Assembly: GCA_003252395.1 (NCBI GenBank)
Contig: QKEL01000009.1
Coordinates: 62,001 to 126,000, forward strand
Length of the DNA stretch: 64,000 nt
Direction of reading: 5' to 3'
From: Spirochaetales bacterium
GTDB taxonomy: Bacteria; Spirochaetota; Spirochaetia; Treponematales; Treponemataceae
This document shows positions 42,195 through 51,524 of this stretch, in pieces; the first letter of the stretch is position 1; each line of letters begins with the position of its first letter. The notes under the pieces were generated by a model. The model ran no database searches and was not told the DNA's origin. It was given only the letters and a program-made list of their open reading frames with translations. Position numbers and translations under genes: made by a program.

Positions 42195-42890
42195 CTACTT
42201 CAAGAACGACGCCATTTCCTCGATCGCTTTTTCGCTTTTCAGTATCGAGAGATGGCTTGTCGGCGATATCTTGGCGATTCGGGCGCCGGGAATCGATTCC
42301 GCGATATCGATGAGGTGCGCCTCTTTGATCATATCGCGGCTGGCGTACAGTATTTCAACGCTCGTTCGTATTGAATTCAGGTCTTGCCTCGTTAAGCCGA
42401 TATCGCTGAGCATTAAGCCGAATCGGAGCCGTTGTTTCCTCAAACCGAAAAGCCCAAAAAGGGCGTACGCGCATTTAAATACGCCGAGCCACGAGTCGAC
42501 GATTCCGCTCACGAGGTAATTGGGCGATATGGCCGCTATTTTTACGAACCTATCCGGCTCCTTTTTCGCGAGGAATAGCGAGACGTTTCCCCCGTCGCTA
42601 TACCCGATTACGCGCGCCTTCTCGATGTTTTTCGCTTCGCAAAACGCGATTACGTCATCGCTGATCCGCTCAATCGATAAAACGCCGCCTTCGCTTCCGC
42701 TTTTGCCGTGTCCCCGGCTATCCAACGCATACGTATGGTAGTTCGAAAAAAAATCCGTTTGGTACTTATGGAAAATTTTCCCGTTTTCGGAGTTCCCGTG
42801 GAGGAGGATGAGCGTTTCCCCCTCTCCGTATTCCCGGTACGCCAGCGTAACGCCGTTGACCGTTATATAGTTCGGCGCGATCGTTTTAAT
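42195..42890 (-). CDS. Alpha/beta hydrolase, apparently starting at AUU
   Basis: 231 residues if started at ATT 42890. AGGAGG (42902-42897) lies six bases before this ATT, ideal spacing, and a stop precedes it; no ATG, GTG or TTG occurs in frame until TTG 42725, which would remove essential parts. The long form gives ITVNGVTLAYREYGEGETLILLHGNSENG, YALDSRGHGKSG, VIGYSDGGN (nucleophile Ser) and a late SHLSI histidine: a complete family I hydrolase. Either the gene uses the rare AUU start, as infC does, or its ATG has mutated. Substrate unknown. Confidence 0.82.
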   Translation of the reverse strand: MKTIAPNYITVNGVTLAYREYGEGETLILLHGNSENGKIFHKYQTDFFSNYHTYALDSRGHGKSGSEGGVLSIERISDDVIAFCEAKNIEKARVIGYSDGGNVSLFLAKKEPDRFVKIAAISPNYLVSGIVDSWLGVFKCAYALFGLFGLRKQRLRFGLMLSDIGLTRQDLNSIRTSVEILYASRDMIKEAHLIDIAESIPGARIAKISPTSHLSILKSEKAIEEMASFLK

Positions 42891-43152
42891 ATAAGGCCTC
42901 CTCCGGCGCGACGGTCAATGGTGCGTTCGCGATAGCGATAACTAAAGCCCGATGGAGCGCATTGGATAGGCACTTTTTCTTACGGCGTCGGTTTTCGAAA
43001 GTATACACCCCAAAAGAATCCATGAAAAGAAAAATGGGAAGTTACGTTCGTTCGCCGTTCGAGGGGGCTCCGAGAATGGCCCGTTCGCTACCCCTCGCTC
43101 GCGCTGCCTCGGTCCTTCCTTCTTATAGTCCCTCGCCCAATCGGAGGGAAGC

Positions 43153-43653
43153 TTATCGGGCGTTCGCGGGCGTCTCGGGATCGGCATCCGTTTTCGGGCA
43201 GGCGACCGGTTCGTCGGGGGCTTCGGCGAAGGCCGAGAGCATCCGTTTTAGTATGCCTTGCAGGGCCGTCGCGTCCGCTAAATCGAGGGGAAGGCAGGTG
43301 AAGAGGCGTTCGGGCACGGAAAGGGCCCGTTCCCGCAGGGCGAAACCCGCCTCGGTAAGGGTGACCCTGACGCTCCGTTCGTCCGTCCGGTCCCTCGTGC
43401 GGGTTAGGAGGCCCCTTCCCTCCATTTTTTTCAGGAGGGGGGTGAGGGTTCCGGAATCGAGGAAGAGCCTTTCGCCGAGGGCTTTTACGCTGATCCCGTT
43501 TTGTTCCCACAGAACCATGAGGGCGATATATTGCGTGTAGGTTATGTCGAGTTCGGCCAGGAGGGGGCCGTACCGGCGTACCACTTCCTTGGCGGTGGCG
43601 TAGAGGGGAAAGCATAACTGGTTTTCCAGCTTTAAGGATTCATAACGGTTCAT
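43153..43653 (-). CDS. ohrR: OhrR-type MarR-family peroxide sensor
   Basis: 166 residues from ATG 43653, with GGAG nine bases upstream. LENQLCFPLYATAKEVVRRYGPLLAELDITYTQYIALMVLWE is the OhrR signature, with reactive Cys14. The winged helix follows (VKALGERLFLDSGTLTPLLKKMEGRGLLTRTRDRTDERSVRVTLT). Oxidation of the Cys by organic hydroperoxides releases DNA. It is divergent from the glutathione peroxidase gene, 132 bases away, whose promoter carries a TTGTATACAA palindrome. The C-terminus is a little longer than in typical OhrR. Confidence 0.88.
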   Translation of the reverse strand: MNRYESLKLENQLCFPLYATAKEVVRRYGPLLAELDITYTQYIALMVLWEQNGISVKALGERLFLDSGTLTPLLKKMEGRGLLTRTRDRTDERSVRVTLTEAGFALRERALSVPERLFTCLPLDLADATALQGILKRMLSAFAEAPDEPVACPKTDADPETPANAR

Positions 43654-43723
43654 ACATGCAAACTCCAAATAATAGCATACAATTGAATATTGCCCAATTA
43701 TGTGGCGAAAGTCAACCGATCGC

Positions 43724-43753
43724 TTGACAGTATCACTGATAGGTTGTATACAA
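43724..43753 (+). promoter_or_regulatory. Promoter and likely OhrR operator of the peroxidase gene
   Basis: TTGACA (43724-43729), 17 bases, TATACA (43747-43752). The perfect palindrome TTGTATACAA (43744-43753) covers the -10. CATACAATTGAATATTG further upstream resembles OhrR boxes built on TACAATT. Confidence 0.7.
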
Positions 43754-43785
43754 TAAAATAGCAAGCAATCGTAAAGGAGCATGTC

Positions 43786-44259
43786 ATGAGTTTATATGAT
43801 ATTACCGTTCAGGATCGCGCGAAAAACGAGGTTTCCCTGAAAAAGTATCAGGAAAAGGTGCTATTGATCGTGAATACCGCCACGGGGTGCGGTTTTACCC
43901 CCCAGTATCCCGGGCTTCAGAAACTGTATGACGCGTATCGGGACCAGGGTTTCGAAATTCTCGATTTCCCCTGCAATCAGTTCGCGAACCAGGCCCCCGG
44001 GACCGACGAGGAGATTCACAATTTCTGCTCAGGCCGTTTCGGGGTGACCTTCGAGCAGTTCGCGAAGGTCGACGTAAACGGAAAGGGCGCCGCGCCATTG
44101 TTCCGCTGGCTCAAGAAAAAAAAGGGCAGCCTGTTCGGTTCCGGCATTAAGTGGAATTTCACCAAGTTCCTGGTCGACCGGGAGGGTAGGGTGGTCTCCC
44201 GCTTTGGGCCCGGCGTGACGCCCGAGCAGATCGAGGCCTCGGTGGCGGCGCTGCTCTGA
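43786..44259 (+). CDS. Glutathione peroxidase family thiol peroxidase
   Basis: 157 residues with AAAGGAG upstream. LIVNTATGCGFTPQYPGLQKLY holds peroxidatic Cys35; ILDFPCNQFANQAPGTDEEI holds the second conserved motif with Cys65; KWNFTKFLVDREGRVV supplies the Trp-Asn of the catalytic tetrad. A Cys rather than selenocysteine, with no inserted dimer loop, points to a thioredoxin-dependent bacterial peroxidase. The divergent OhrR gene implies induction by organic hydroperoxides. Confidence 0.92.
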   Translation: MSLYDITVQDRAKNEVSLKKYQEKVLLIVNTATGCGFTPQYPGLQKLYDAYRDQGFEILDFPCNQFANQAPGTDEEIHNFCSGRFGVTFEQFAKVDVNGKGAAPLFRWLKKKKGSLFGSGIKWNFTKFLVDREGRVVSRFGPGVTPEQIEASVAALL

Positions 44260-44300
44260 TCGGCGTCCGGCGGGACCGGTGCGGGCGGGACCGGTCCGGA

Positions 44301-46154
44301 TTAGTCCGCCTTGAAGGCGTTGACCAGGCCCATGGTCCGTTCGCAGATGGTTTTGGTTTCCCTGGTCAGCTCGCTCATTTCGTCCATAATTGAGCCGAGC
44401 TCGCGGTTCATGCCCTCCACCTCGATCACGTTCGCGAGCGATTCCCGGGAACCCGACTCGAGGGCGCGGATGGAGCCCGTCATCGCAGAGCCGTCAATCG
44501 CGAGCCGTTTCGTGATCTCGCCGAGCTCGGCGGTTCTATCGCGCGTGTTCATGAGCTTTTCGAGCACGTCGGCGTTTGCACGGTCCTGCTCGCTCATGGT
44601 AAGGGAAATGGAACCGGTTTCCGCTTCCATTTCCGCCACGTTCTTCTTTACCGCGAGGAAGGTTTCTCCCGATTCCTTCGCCACGCGCTCCGCCTCGCGT
44701 ATGGCCGCAACGATCGAGGCGAGGCTCTGCGCGCTGGTTTTCGTCTGCTCCGCGGTATTTTCCGCGAGCTTGCGAATTTCGTCGGCGACCACGCTGAAGC
44801 CCCGTCCGGCTCCACCCGCGTGGGCCGCCTCGATCGCGGCGTTCATGGCGAGCAGGTTGGTTTGCGAGGCGATGCCGGAAATGATCTCGTTGATTTCCAT
44901 GAGCTCTTCCGAAAGGCTCGCCGCCTGGCCGATGGATTCGGCGGTTTGGGTCGTGGACCGGTAGCCCTCGGCGAAGCGTTCCGACATTTCCGAGGTTTGG
45001 CGGCGAACCCTCTCGGCGCGTTTTGATACCTCGCCGATGGAGGCGATCATTTCTTCGGCGGCGGCCGAGCTTTCAGCGATATTGGCGGAAAGCCGGGCGA
45101 TCTCGCCAACCGCGGCGTCTATGTTACCGCTCAGGGCGTCGCCCGAGCGGAGGGTCTCGTCGACCATCGTCTTTTCCCTTTCAAAGTTAGCCCTGGTTCT
45201 CGCGACGTCGGCCTCTATGGCGTGAATGCGTTCGGTGGCGGTTTGGATGCTTTCGAACAGGCGCGTTTGGTAGGCGTTTTGATTGCCGAACATGGATTTC
45301 GTCTCGCCCAGGTGGGCGGCTATCATGTCGCTGAACACGTTGACCTTATGCCCGATGGCGGCCAATTCGTCCACCGACGCGATGAAGAGCCGTTGGGTAA
45401 GGTCTTTTTCGGCCGAGACCATGGCGTCGAGCCGCTCGTCCACGAGGCGGAAGAGCATGGAGGAGGAAGACGCCCAGGTCAGCACCAGGCCGGCAACGCA
45501 GGCGAAATAAACGACGGCCACGGGGAGGAGGCTCAGGATCGTTTCTTCCCTGACGGTATGCGCGCTCATGGAAAAGTAAAAGGACGCGAAAATATAGGTC
45601 ATGATCGCCATGAAAAGGGGGATGACGATGTTTTTCGTCCTCTGGCGCCGTTCGCGTAAATCGGGGGGATAGCGGGTCAGCCTCGCCTCGTAAAGAAAAT
45701 ACATGACCTGACGGTCGAGAAGCACGTAGGAGAAACTCGCCGCCAGCATGCTGAACGCGAAGACGAATCCGGTGAAGCTTTGTACCAGCTCGCGGTCGAT
45801 TCCCATGGTTCCGGTATACCTGACGGCATGCATCCATTGATTCATGACCAGGACGGCAAGAATGCCCAACAGGGATAGCAAGGGCATTTTCCCCAACCTA
45901 ACGAGCCATGAACGATACTTATCGGGTTGGGCGTCGGGATCGATTTTGACCGTATAGCAGCGGGCCGTGAGCAGGGAAAAAAGGCAAAGGAGAACGATGA
46001 GGATGAGGTAGGGCAACAGGGCGATCCCGTTTGCCTTGAGGGAACTCGCCTCGCCTTGAATGAACAGTGCGTACCACACGTCTTGCATAGCGGCTATTAT
46101 CATCGCGGGAATGACGACGGTTACCGCGTGTATGATCTTTTTTTTTGTTTTCAT
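44301..46154 (-). CDS. Methyl-accepting chemotaxis protein with six membrane helices
   Basis: 617 residues from ATG 46154; longer in-frame starts run into the aroA gene. Six hydrophobic helices fill residues 8-250, with no large periplasmic loop, unlike the usual two-helix receptors. A HAMP-like segment ([20 protein letters not shown]) follows. The signalling tip near 465-490 is [48 protein letters not shown], the conserved kinase-contact hairpin. It probably senses a membrane or intracellular cue. Confidence 0.9.
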   Translation of the reverse strand: MKTKKKIIHAVTVVIPAMIIAAMQDVWYALFIQGEASSLKANGIALLPYLILIVLLCLFSLLTARCYTVKIDPDAQPDKYRSWLVRLGKMPLLSLLGILAVLVMNQWMHAVRYTGTMGIDRELVQSFTGFVFAFSMLAASFSYVLLDRQVMYFLYEARLTRYPPDLRERRQRTKNIVIPLFMAIMTYIFASFYFSMSAHTVREETILSLLPVAVVYFACVAGLVLTWASSSSMLFRLVDERLDAMVSAEKDLTQRLFIASVDELAAIGHKVNVFSDMIAAHLGETKSMFGNQNAYQTRLFESIQTATERIHAIEADVARTRANFEREKTMVDETLRSGDALSGNIDAAVGEIARLSANIAESSAAAEEMIASIGEVSKRAERVRRQTSEMSERFAEGYRSTTQTAESIGQAASLSEELMEINEIISGIASQTNLLAMNAAIEAAHAGGAGRGFSVVADEIRKLAENTAEQTKTSAQSLASIVAAIREAERVAKESGETFLAVKKNVAEMEAETGSISLTMSEQDRANADVLEKLMNTRDRTAELGEITKRLAIDGSAMTGSIRALESGSRESLANVIEVEGMNRELGSIMDEMSELTRETKTICERTMGLVNAFKAD

Positions 46155-46206
46155 GGAACAAAGCCTAGCACCCGAACGGGGAAAAACCAATCGAATTTCG
46201 ACGAGA

Positions 46207-47478
46207 CTAGCCCCAGAACGGCCCGATCCGATCCCAAAAATCGGGGAAGGATTTGGAAACGCATCCGGGATTGAGGATCTCGACCCCGCCGAGGGCAAGG
46301 CCCGCCACGGCGAAACTCATGGCGATCCGGTGATCGTTCCAGGAGTCGATCACGGCGGGGCGAAGGGCAGCGGGGTCGCCGTGAATGACCAGATCGTCGT
46401 CGTATTCGCAGCGGATGCCCATCTTGCCGAGTTCCGTCTTAATCGCCTCGAGGCGGTTGCATTCCTTGTACCGGAGGTGCCCGACCTTGGTGAATACGCT
46501 CGTGCCGGCGGCGAAGGCCGCGGCTATGGCGAGCGGCGGGACCAGGTCGGGGGTATCCGCCATGGCCACGCGTATGGGGGAGAGCGTTCCGCCGGTAACG
46601 ACCAGGTCTGGGCCGTCCCAGGCGACACGCGCGCCCATCTTCTCAATGAAGGACGCGAAGAGCCGGTCACCCTGTTTCGTATCGGCGCTCAAGCCGGTAA
46701 CGCGTACCGTGGATGCACAGACCGCCGCCGCCAAAAGATAAAATGAGGCGCTGCTCCAGTCGCCTTCCACCCGATAATCGCAGGCGCGGTAGGACTGCCC
46801 CGAGGGTATGGAAACTTCCCGGTACCCGCGGTTTATCGCCTTCGCGCCGAAGCGCTCCATCATTTGCAGGGTTATGTCGAAGTAGGGTTTCTCCGAAAGC
46901 TCGTCGGGGCAGATCAGGGTCACGTCGTTTCGCGCCAACGGGGCCGAAAGTGCGAGGGAGGAAAAGTATTGGGACGTTTTTAAACCCGATACCCGGCTGG
47001 CGCCGCCGGGTATGGCAGACGAGCGCACGAGAAGGGGGGGATGCCCTGCCTTGCCGAGCCATTGGATATCGCAGCCGAGTTGCCGGAGCGCGTCCACGAG
47101 ATCGCCGACCGGGCGCGCGAGTAAGCCGGGAGCCCCCGTCAGGACGATATCCCCGGGAACGAGGGAAGCGACCGCCGTCAGGGTATTCATGGCCACGCCC
47201 GATTCGCCGACGTCGAGCTCTCGGTTTGACGGCGTGAATTGGCCGCGCGTCCCGTGGATCGCGAGGTCGGCGCCCTTTTTCTCGATTTTCACGCCGAGGC
47301 GAGTAAGGCAATCGATGAGGTGCAGCTGGTCTTCGCCGAGGAGGGGGTCGCGTATCACGCTCGTTCCGTCAGCGAGGGAGGCGAGCAATATGGCCCTGAG
47401 GGTATGGGCCTTGGCCGGGGGCGCCGCCACGACGGCGTTGGTATTGGTCAGTTTGGGGACGGTTTTGCGTTCTTCCAT
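46207..47478 (-). CDS. aroA: 3-phosphoshikimate 1-carboxyvinyltransferase (EPSP synthase)
   Basis: 423 residues. Transfers the enolpyruvyl group of PEP to shikimate-3-phosphate. Recognisable sites: [15 protein letters not shown] (Lys and Arg kept, the Ser of KSxSxR replaced by Ala), [10 protein letters not shown] in place of [75 protein letters not shown] and SKSFPDFW. Most catalytic positions are intact, but the substrate loop is divergent. No ribosome site is obvious. A promoter bracketed by TetR-type palindromes lies upstream (47536-47564). Confidence 0.93.
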   Translation of the reverse strand: MEERKTVPKLTNTNAVVAAPPAKAHTLRAILLASLADGTSVIRDPLLGEDQLHLIDCLTRLGVKIEKKGADLAIHGTRGQFTPSNRELDVGESGVAMNTLTAVASLVPGDIVLTGAPGLLARPVGDLVDALRQLGCDIQWLGKAGHPPLLVRSSAIPGGASRVSGLKTSQYFSSLALSAPLARNDVTLICPDELSEKPYFDITLQMMERFGAKAINRGYREVSIPSGQSYRACDYRVEGDWSSASFYLLAAAVCASTVRVTGLSADTKQGDRLFASFIEKMGARVAWDGPDLVVTGGTLSPIRVAMADTPDLVPPLAIAAAFAAGTSVFTKVGHLRYKECNRLEAIKTELGKMGIRCEYDDDLVIHGDPAALRPAVIDSWNDHRIAMSFAVAGLALGGVEILNPGCVSKSFPDFWDRIGPFWG

Positions 47479-47537
47479 ATAGTATCAAAGCATGGATGCG
47501 GGAAAGAATTCAAGAGCGTCACTTGGCGATGGGCCTG

Positions 47538-47593
47538 CCTACCGGTCGGTAAAAAAGGTGTCAATATCACTTAATATACCTACCGGTCGGTAA
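47538..47593. promoter_or_regulatory. Twin TetR-type operator bracketing a leftward promoter
   Basis: CCTACCGGTCGGTAA occurs at 47538-47552 and 47579-47593, 41 bases apart. It is close to the TACCGACCGGTCGGTA palindrome used by many TetR/AcrR repressors. Between and under the copies, leftward TTGACA (47564-47559), 17 bases, TAGGCA (47541-47536) could be the aroA promoter. No TetR gene is in the window. Confidence 0.6.
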
Positions 47594-47622
47594 CCTTACG
47601 CGCTTACCCAAGAATTTCTCGT

Positions 47623-47652
47623 TTGACACGGCAAACCACCTGATTTTATAGT
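47623..47652 (+). promoter_or_regulatory. Promoter of the GNAT gene
   Basis: TTGACA (47623-47628), 18 bases, TATAGT (47647-47652), 40 bases before ATG 47692. Confidence 0.65.
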
Positions 47653-47691
47653 GGAACCACCGCCAACGTCGCATCGCTCAAGGAGAATCGC

Positions 47692-48111
47692 ATGATCAAA
47701 GACATAACGTTCCGAGACTATGACGAAATGATCGCTCTCTGGAAAACCGATCCCCACATACGCCTAAGTTCGGCCGATTCCCCCGGGAGTATCCGCGTCT
47801 TCCTCAAGCGAAACCGCGGTTTGAGCCTAAAAATCACCGAAGGCGTAAAGATCGCCGCCACCATGCTCTGCGGCTGGGATGGCCGCAGGGGATATTTCCA
47901 TCACCTGTTCGTCCGCTCCGAATCGCGACGAAAGGGGTATGGCAAGGCCTTGGTGGAAGAAGCCTGCGCTCGCCTCACGCGGCTCGGGATCGCCAAGGTG
48001 CATATTTTCGTTTTGCCCGGAAACGAGACCGGTCAGTCCTTTTGGGAAGCCTCCGGATTTTACCGGCGATCGGAATCGGACGTGCTTTTCTTTTCCCGCG
48101 ATCTCGAATAG
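47692..48111 (+). CDS. GNAT-family N-acetyltransferase
   Basis: 139 residues with AAGGAG upstream. FHHLFVRSESRRKGYGKALVEEAC is the beta4/motif A segment with the acetyl-CoA pyrophosphate loop RRKGYG. KVHIFVLPGNETGQSFWEASGFYRR is the motif B end typical of single-domain GNATs. Substrate is unknown. The gene is divergent from aroA across the twin TetR-type operators and converges with the thioesterase gene. Confidence 0.9.
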   Translation: MIKDITFRDYDEMIALWKTDPHIRLSSADSPGSIRVFLKRNRGLSLKITEGVKIAATMLCGWDGRRGYFHHLFVRSESRRKGYGKALVEEACARLTRLGIAKVHIFVLPGNETGQSFWEASGFYRRSESDVLFFSRDLE

Positions 48112-48132
48112 GCGGGGCCCGGCGCGCTATTT

Positions 48133-48897
48133 TTAGACGGCGGCCCAACGGGTTATGGCGCTCGCGCAGTGTCGCTCGCCCGCGTCGCCGCGGGCCATAA
48201 CGCAATGCGCGAAGGCGTCCCGCTCGTTCGCCGCCCCCGCGCGGGATACGATGGCGTCGCCAAGGTGTGCTTCGTCGGTGAAGCGCCCGCCGATGGACCG
48301 CATGACCTTGCCCTTGACGAGCTCGGGATCGAGGGCGTCGAGCGCCCATTGCAGGTACCGAATATTGTTCGCGTGCCGATTGGCGTCGGTGTCGAAACCG
48401 CTTACCAGGAAGCGGCGTTCGGCGCTTTCCCGGGGAGGCTCGGGTATGGGCGATTCGAGGTTTCGCTCGCAGCTTTTGGCCGCGGCGGAGCCCCATCGGT
48501 CACGGATGTCCTGGGGAATTTTTACCGGCCGCCTTCGGGCAATATCGTATAAAACCCAAAGGCTATTCGCCCTCCCGATGGGGTTTCGGTCCCCGTCGAG
48601 GATCAGGTTTTCACGAAAGCCCCGCATGGCCGTATAGCCGGAAAGCCAGGTCCGCACGGTAATCCGCTCGCCGTACCGGGGGTACCGGTCGATTTCCATG
48701 GTTCCGGCCAGGAGGAGCCAGCCGATATTTTTTTGGGACAGCTCAAAAAGACCGTACCCGATCGCCTCGCAGTGGTCGGCCGCGGTGTCTTCGAGCATGG
48801 TAAGCATGGCCGCGGGAGTCGCGTTGCCGAAGGCGTCAGTCTCGTAGTAACGGGTGGTAAATACCGATTCATAGGTAGCGCAAGATGTGGCGTTCAT
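48133..48897 (-). CDS. Acyl-ACP thioesterase
   Basis: 254 residues from ATG 48897; upstream in-frame codons have no better site. It is a double hot-dog protein: FTTRYYETDAFGNATPAAMLTMLEDTAADHCEAIGYG opens the first half with the FatA-like pattern, and VSGFDTDANRHANNIRYLQWALDAL is the second half with the D.N.H.NN.RY catalytic motif. It releases fatty acids from acyl carrier protein. It converges with the GNAT gene 21 bases away. Confidence 0.9.
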   Translation of the reverse strand: MNATSCATYESVFTTRYYETDAFGNATPAAMLTMLEDTAADHCEAIGYGLFELSQKNIGWLLLAGTMEIDRYPRYGERITVRTWLSGYTAMRGFRENLILDGDRNPIGRANSLWVLYDIARRRPVKIPQDIRDRWGSAAAKSCERNLESPIPEPPRESAERRFLVSGFDTDANRHANNIRYLQWALDALDPELVKGKVMRSIGGRFTDEAHLGDAIVSRAGAANERDAFAHCVMARGDAGERHCASAITRWAAV

Positions 48898-49124
48898 ATC
48901 CCTATAGACAAGAATGGGCGGGCCCCGGTTGCTTGTCATTCGACAATGGATCGCATGAAAGGCGATTACCGAAAAAAAATTCATTGATCGCGTTATGCGT
49001 GCCTTCGGGGTATAGTCCGCCACGAGCCCGTAGCGAGTCGTGGCCAGAGGCCCGATGACCTGCGTTCCGACGATCCTTTCCCGTTCGGCTTGAATCGGTT
49101 ATCTCTGGACTGATGCGGGAAGGG

Positions 49125-49313
49125 TCAGAAGGGTCGGATAGTCCAGGAGGTAAGGCGGATGTCCCGCGCGATCTTCTCCGCCCTCATTTTATTCTCCTCG
49201 GAGAACGTGGGCTTTGCGCGCATCGATCCGGCGTTTTCATCGCGTAGGCGCTCCGCTGAGTGGGAAGTCACTAACAGCACCGAAAGCTTCGTGAAGATGT
49301 CGGTAAATAGCAT
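49125..49313 (-). CDS. Small hypothetical protein
   Basis: 62 residues. AGGAGG lies eight bases before ATG 49313 and a full promoter (49360-49388) lies upstream, so this short frame is likely translated. N-terminal segment MLFTDIFTKLSVLLVTSH is amphipathic or weakly hydrophobic; the rest is charged (SEENKMRAEKIARDIRL). No family recognised. The ArsR-type regulator gene ends 61 bases upstream of the promoter on the same strand. Confidence 0.6.
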   Translation of the reverse strand: MLFTDIFTKLSVLLVTSHSAERLRDENAGSMRAKPTFSEENKMRAEKIARDIRLTSWTIRPF

Positions 49314-49359
49314 AATCTCAACCTCCTATTAGAAATGGCAATTAGCTAACTACGTAATA

Positions 49360-49388
49360 ACCATACTATTAAGATTATGAGCTGTCAA
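49360..49388 (-). promoter_or_regulatory. Promoter of the 62-residue gene
   Basis: TTGACA (49388-49383), 17 bases, TATGGT (49365-49360). The palindrome TTAGCTAA (49342-49349) follows near the transcript start and could be an operator. Confidence 0.65.
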
Positions 49389-49448
49389 GGTCGAATACGT
49401 GAAATTTCAGTTTTTTTTCGTCGGGGATTCCTTACTGAGGCACTTTGC

Positions 49449-50516
49449 TCAACAGGGCGTGCCGCTTTCCTGATCGCAGCCGAAGATATAGTGCTCGGTA
49501 AGGCGTATCAGTTCCTCATAGGCCACGTGGTTCACCCGAACCCGTTTAATGTTTTGGGCGTCCGCTGCGTCTTCCATGACGAGGCCCGCCCCCTTGAGCT
49601 GGTCCAGGTGCCGGGAAACGGTCGCGGTGGTCAAGCCGAGGGTGGCGGCGATCTCCTTGCCGTAACTCGGTTCCACGGAGATCAACCGGAGAATTTCGAG
49701 CCTGCTCCTGTCCGCGAGCACCCGAAGTTTTTGCGCGATATGCTCTCCCTGGGCGTTGCCGCCGGCGCCAGACGGTTCCAGGTTGAATACGAAGAGAAAG
49801 GTAGGGCCGTAGGAACTGGTGATATTCATGAGACCCTCGAAATACGAGGGGGTAAAGACGTATTTGTCGTAGGGACCCCGCTGGAAGGGCCTTTTTTTGA
49901 GTTCCGCCGCCACCTCCAGGGGATGTTTCGCCTGGGTTCGCCGGGCGATGTCCTTGAGGACCAGCTCATAGCGTTTCGCCAGCGATTCTACCTTGCGCTC
50001 GAATACCGGGGTGCGACTGGATTTTACGTAGGCGAGCAGTTCCTCGCGGAACGCGGCGGGCTCTCGGAACAGCGCCACCATGTCAGGGGCGGGCATTTTG
50101 GAAAAATACGACAGTCGGGACCAGTATCGGGGCGCCCCGTCCGGTTCGGCAAGGCAGGAGTCGATCGCGGCGCGGTCCAGGTCGCCGTTCAGCACGGTAA
50201 AAAGGAATTCCGGAATCGAGTCGTTTCTGACGAGGTCGAAGAATGCGTCGAGATCGCGCAGTTCGCCGGTTTTGGTGACATAATCCACCAGGGAGAGGGT
50301 TGGAGAAGAATACTCCTTGGTATTCTCGATGAATGCGAGGGCCCGGGGGGAAAGCGCGGCGCGCTGCTCTTTTTGCCAGGCCGTATCGAACCCCGTGAGG
50401 GCCGAGGGCCGATCGGTCGCGAGGCTGGCCGCGAGGATGAGATCCACCACGGGAGAGTATTCAACCAGTATCTCGCTTTCGGGATACACGTCGTTCGTTA
50501 AGGGCATCGCATTCAT
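49449..50516 (-). CDS. ArsR-type winged-helix regulator with long N-terminal domain
   Basis: 355 residues. The C-terminal 90 residues are an ArsR winged helix: LRVLADRSRLEILRLISVEPSYGKEIAATLGLTTATVSRHLDQLKGAGLV. The preceding 255 residues are helical, without metal-binding Cys motifs, and resemble the extra domain of larger ArsR-like regulators seen in Firmicutes and spirochaetes. CDQESGTPC at the end has two Cys. It probably senses a small molecule and may control the downstream small gene or the divergent AIM24-like gene. Confidence 0.82.
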   Translation of the reverse strand: MNAMPLTNDVYPESEILVEYSPVVDLILAASLATDRPSALTGFDTAWQKEQRAALSPRALAFIENTKEYSSPTLSLVDYVTKTGELRDLDAFFDLVRNDSIPEFLFTVLNGDLDRAAIDSCLAEPDGAPRYWSRLSYFSKMPAPDMVALFREPAAFREELLAYVKSSRTPVFERKVESLAKRYELVLKDIARRTQAKHPLEVAAELKKRPFQRGPYDKYVFTPSYFEGLMNITSSYGPTFLFVFNLEPSGAGGNAQGEHIAQKLRVLADRSRLEILRLISVEPSYGKEIAATLGLTTATVSRHLDQLKGAGLVMEDAADAQNIKRVRVNHVAYEELIRLTEHYIFGCDQESGTPC

Positions 50517-50719
50517 AATACCCCAAAAACGGGCGAGGGTGAAGGGAAAACCGATCGCCCGCGAGGCGAAACCGAACGCCCCGTCCGCCCGAGTGCCCCG
50601 TTCTGTGAGGGGGCTCCGAACGGGGGCATTTCTCCCCGCATCCCTTGCCCTGCCTCGGCCTTTATGCCGTATACTGTCATTGTTCGATAAAAACGCATTA
50701 CTTTGGGAGGTTTTTCGGT

Positions 50720-51505
50720 ATGTATTCTCACGAGATCGATTACGAGATTTTGGGCGACGATATGCAGATTATCGAGGTGGAGCTGGACCCGCAGGAAACC
50801 GTTATCGCCGAGGCCGGGGCAATGAACTATATGGAAGACGGCATCGCCTTCGAGGCGAAAATGGGCGACGGCACCGACGCGGGCCAGGACTTCTTCGGAA
50901 AGCTCCTCAACGCGGGCAAGCGGGCGATAACCGGCGAGTCCCTCTTTATCACGCATTTCACGAACCGGGGGCAGGGAAAGCGCCGGGTGGCCTTCGCGGC
51001 CCCGTACCCGGGAAAAATCGTGCCGATCGACCTGCGCGCCCTGGGCGGGCGGTTTACCTGCCAGAAAGACGCCTTCTTGTGCGCGGCCTACGGGACCAAG
51101 CTCGACATTACGTTTACCAAGCGGCTCGGCACCGGCTTTTTCGGCGGCGAGGGCTTCATTTTGGAAACCCTCCAGGGCGACGGGAAGGCCTTTATCCATG
51201 CCGGCGGCACGGTGGTGATGCGGGAACTCCGCGGCGAGACGCTGCGGGTTGACACGGGCTGTCTCGTGGGCTTTACCGACGGGATCGACTACGATATCGA
51301 GCGGGCGGGCAATTTGAAGTCCATGGTGTTCGGCGGCGAAGGGCTTTTCCTCGCGACGCTCCGGGGCCACGGGACCGTGTACCTGCAAAGCCTTCCCTTC
51401 TCGCGCCTCGCGGACCGGGTGCTCGCCCACGCGCCGCGCGCGGCGGGAACGCAAACCGGCGAGGGCTCGCTCTTGGGCGGTTTGGGGCGGATATTCGAGC
51501 AATAA
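50720..51505 (+). CDS. AIM24/TIGR00266-family protein
   Basis: 261 residues from ATG 50720 with GGGAGG ten bases upstream. [42 protein letters not shown] is the family's opening. [27 protein letters not shown] and the repeated [21 protein letters not shown] are its glycine-rich turns. The fold is a trimeric beta-barrel of unknown biochemical role, related to mitochondrial AIM24. A Gly-rich tail ([13 protein letters not shown]) ends it. It stands alone on its strand. Confidence 0.9.
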   Translation: MYSHEIDYEILGDDMQIIEVELDPQETVIAEAGAMNYMEDGIAFEAKMGDGTDAGQDFFGKLLNAGKRAITGESLFITHFTNRGQGKRRVAFAAPYPGKIVPIDLRALGGRFTCQKDAFLCAAYGTKLDITFTKRLGTGFFGGEGFILETLQGDGKAFIHAGGTVVMRELRGETLRVDTGCLVGFTDGIDYDIERAGNLKSMVFGGEGLFLATLRGHGTVYLQSLPFSRLADRVLAHAPRAAGTQTGEGSLLGGLGRIFEQ

Positions 51506-51524
51506 CGAGTATTTTTTTTAAAAG

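Noticed and set aside
44269-44295. Two copies of GGCGGGACCGGT after the peroxidase gene
   Set aside because: Short GC-rich duplication with no promoter or T-run; too little to call an operator or terminator.
49377-50501. 374-codon plus-strand frame opposite the ArsR-type regulator
   Set aside because: It is antisense to a gene with a clear winged-helix domain and reads as low-complexity Gly/Arg/Val sequence.
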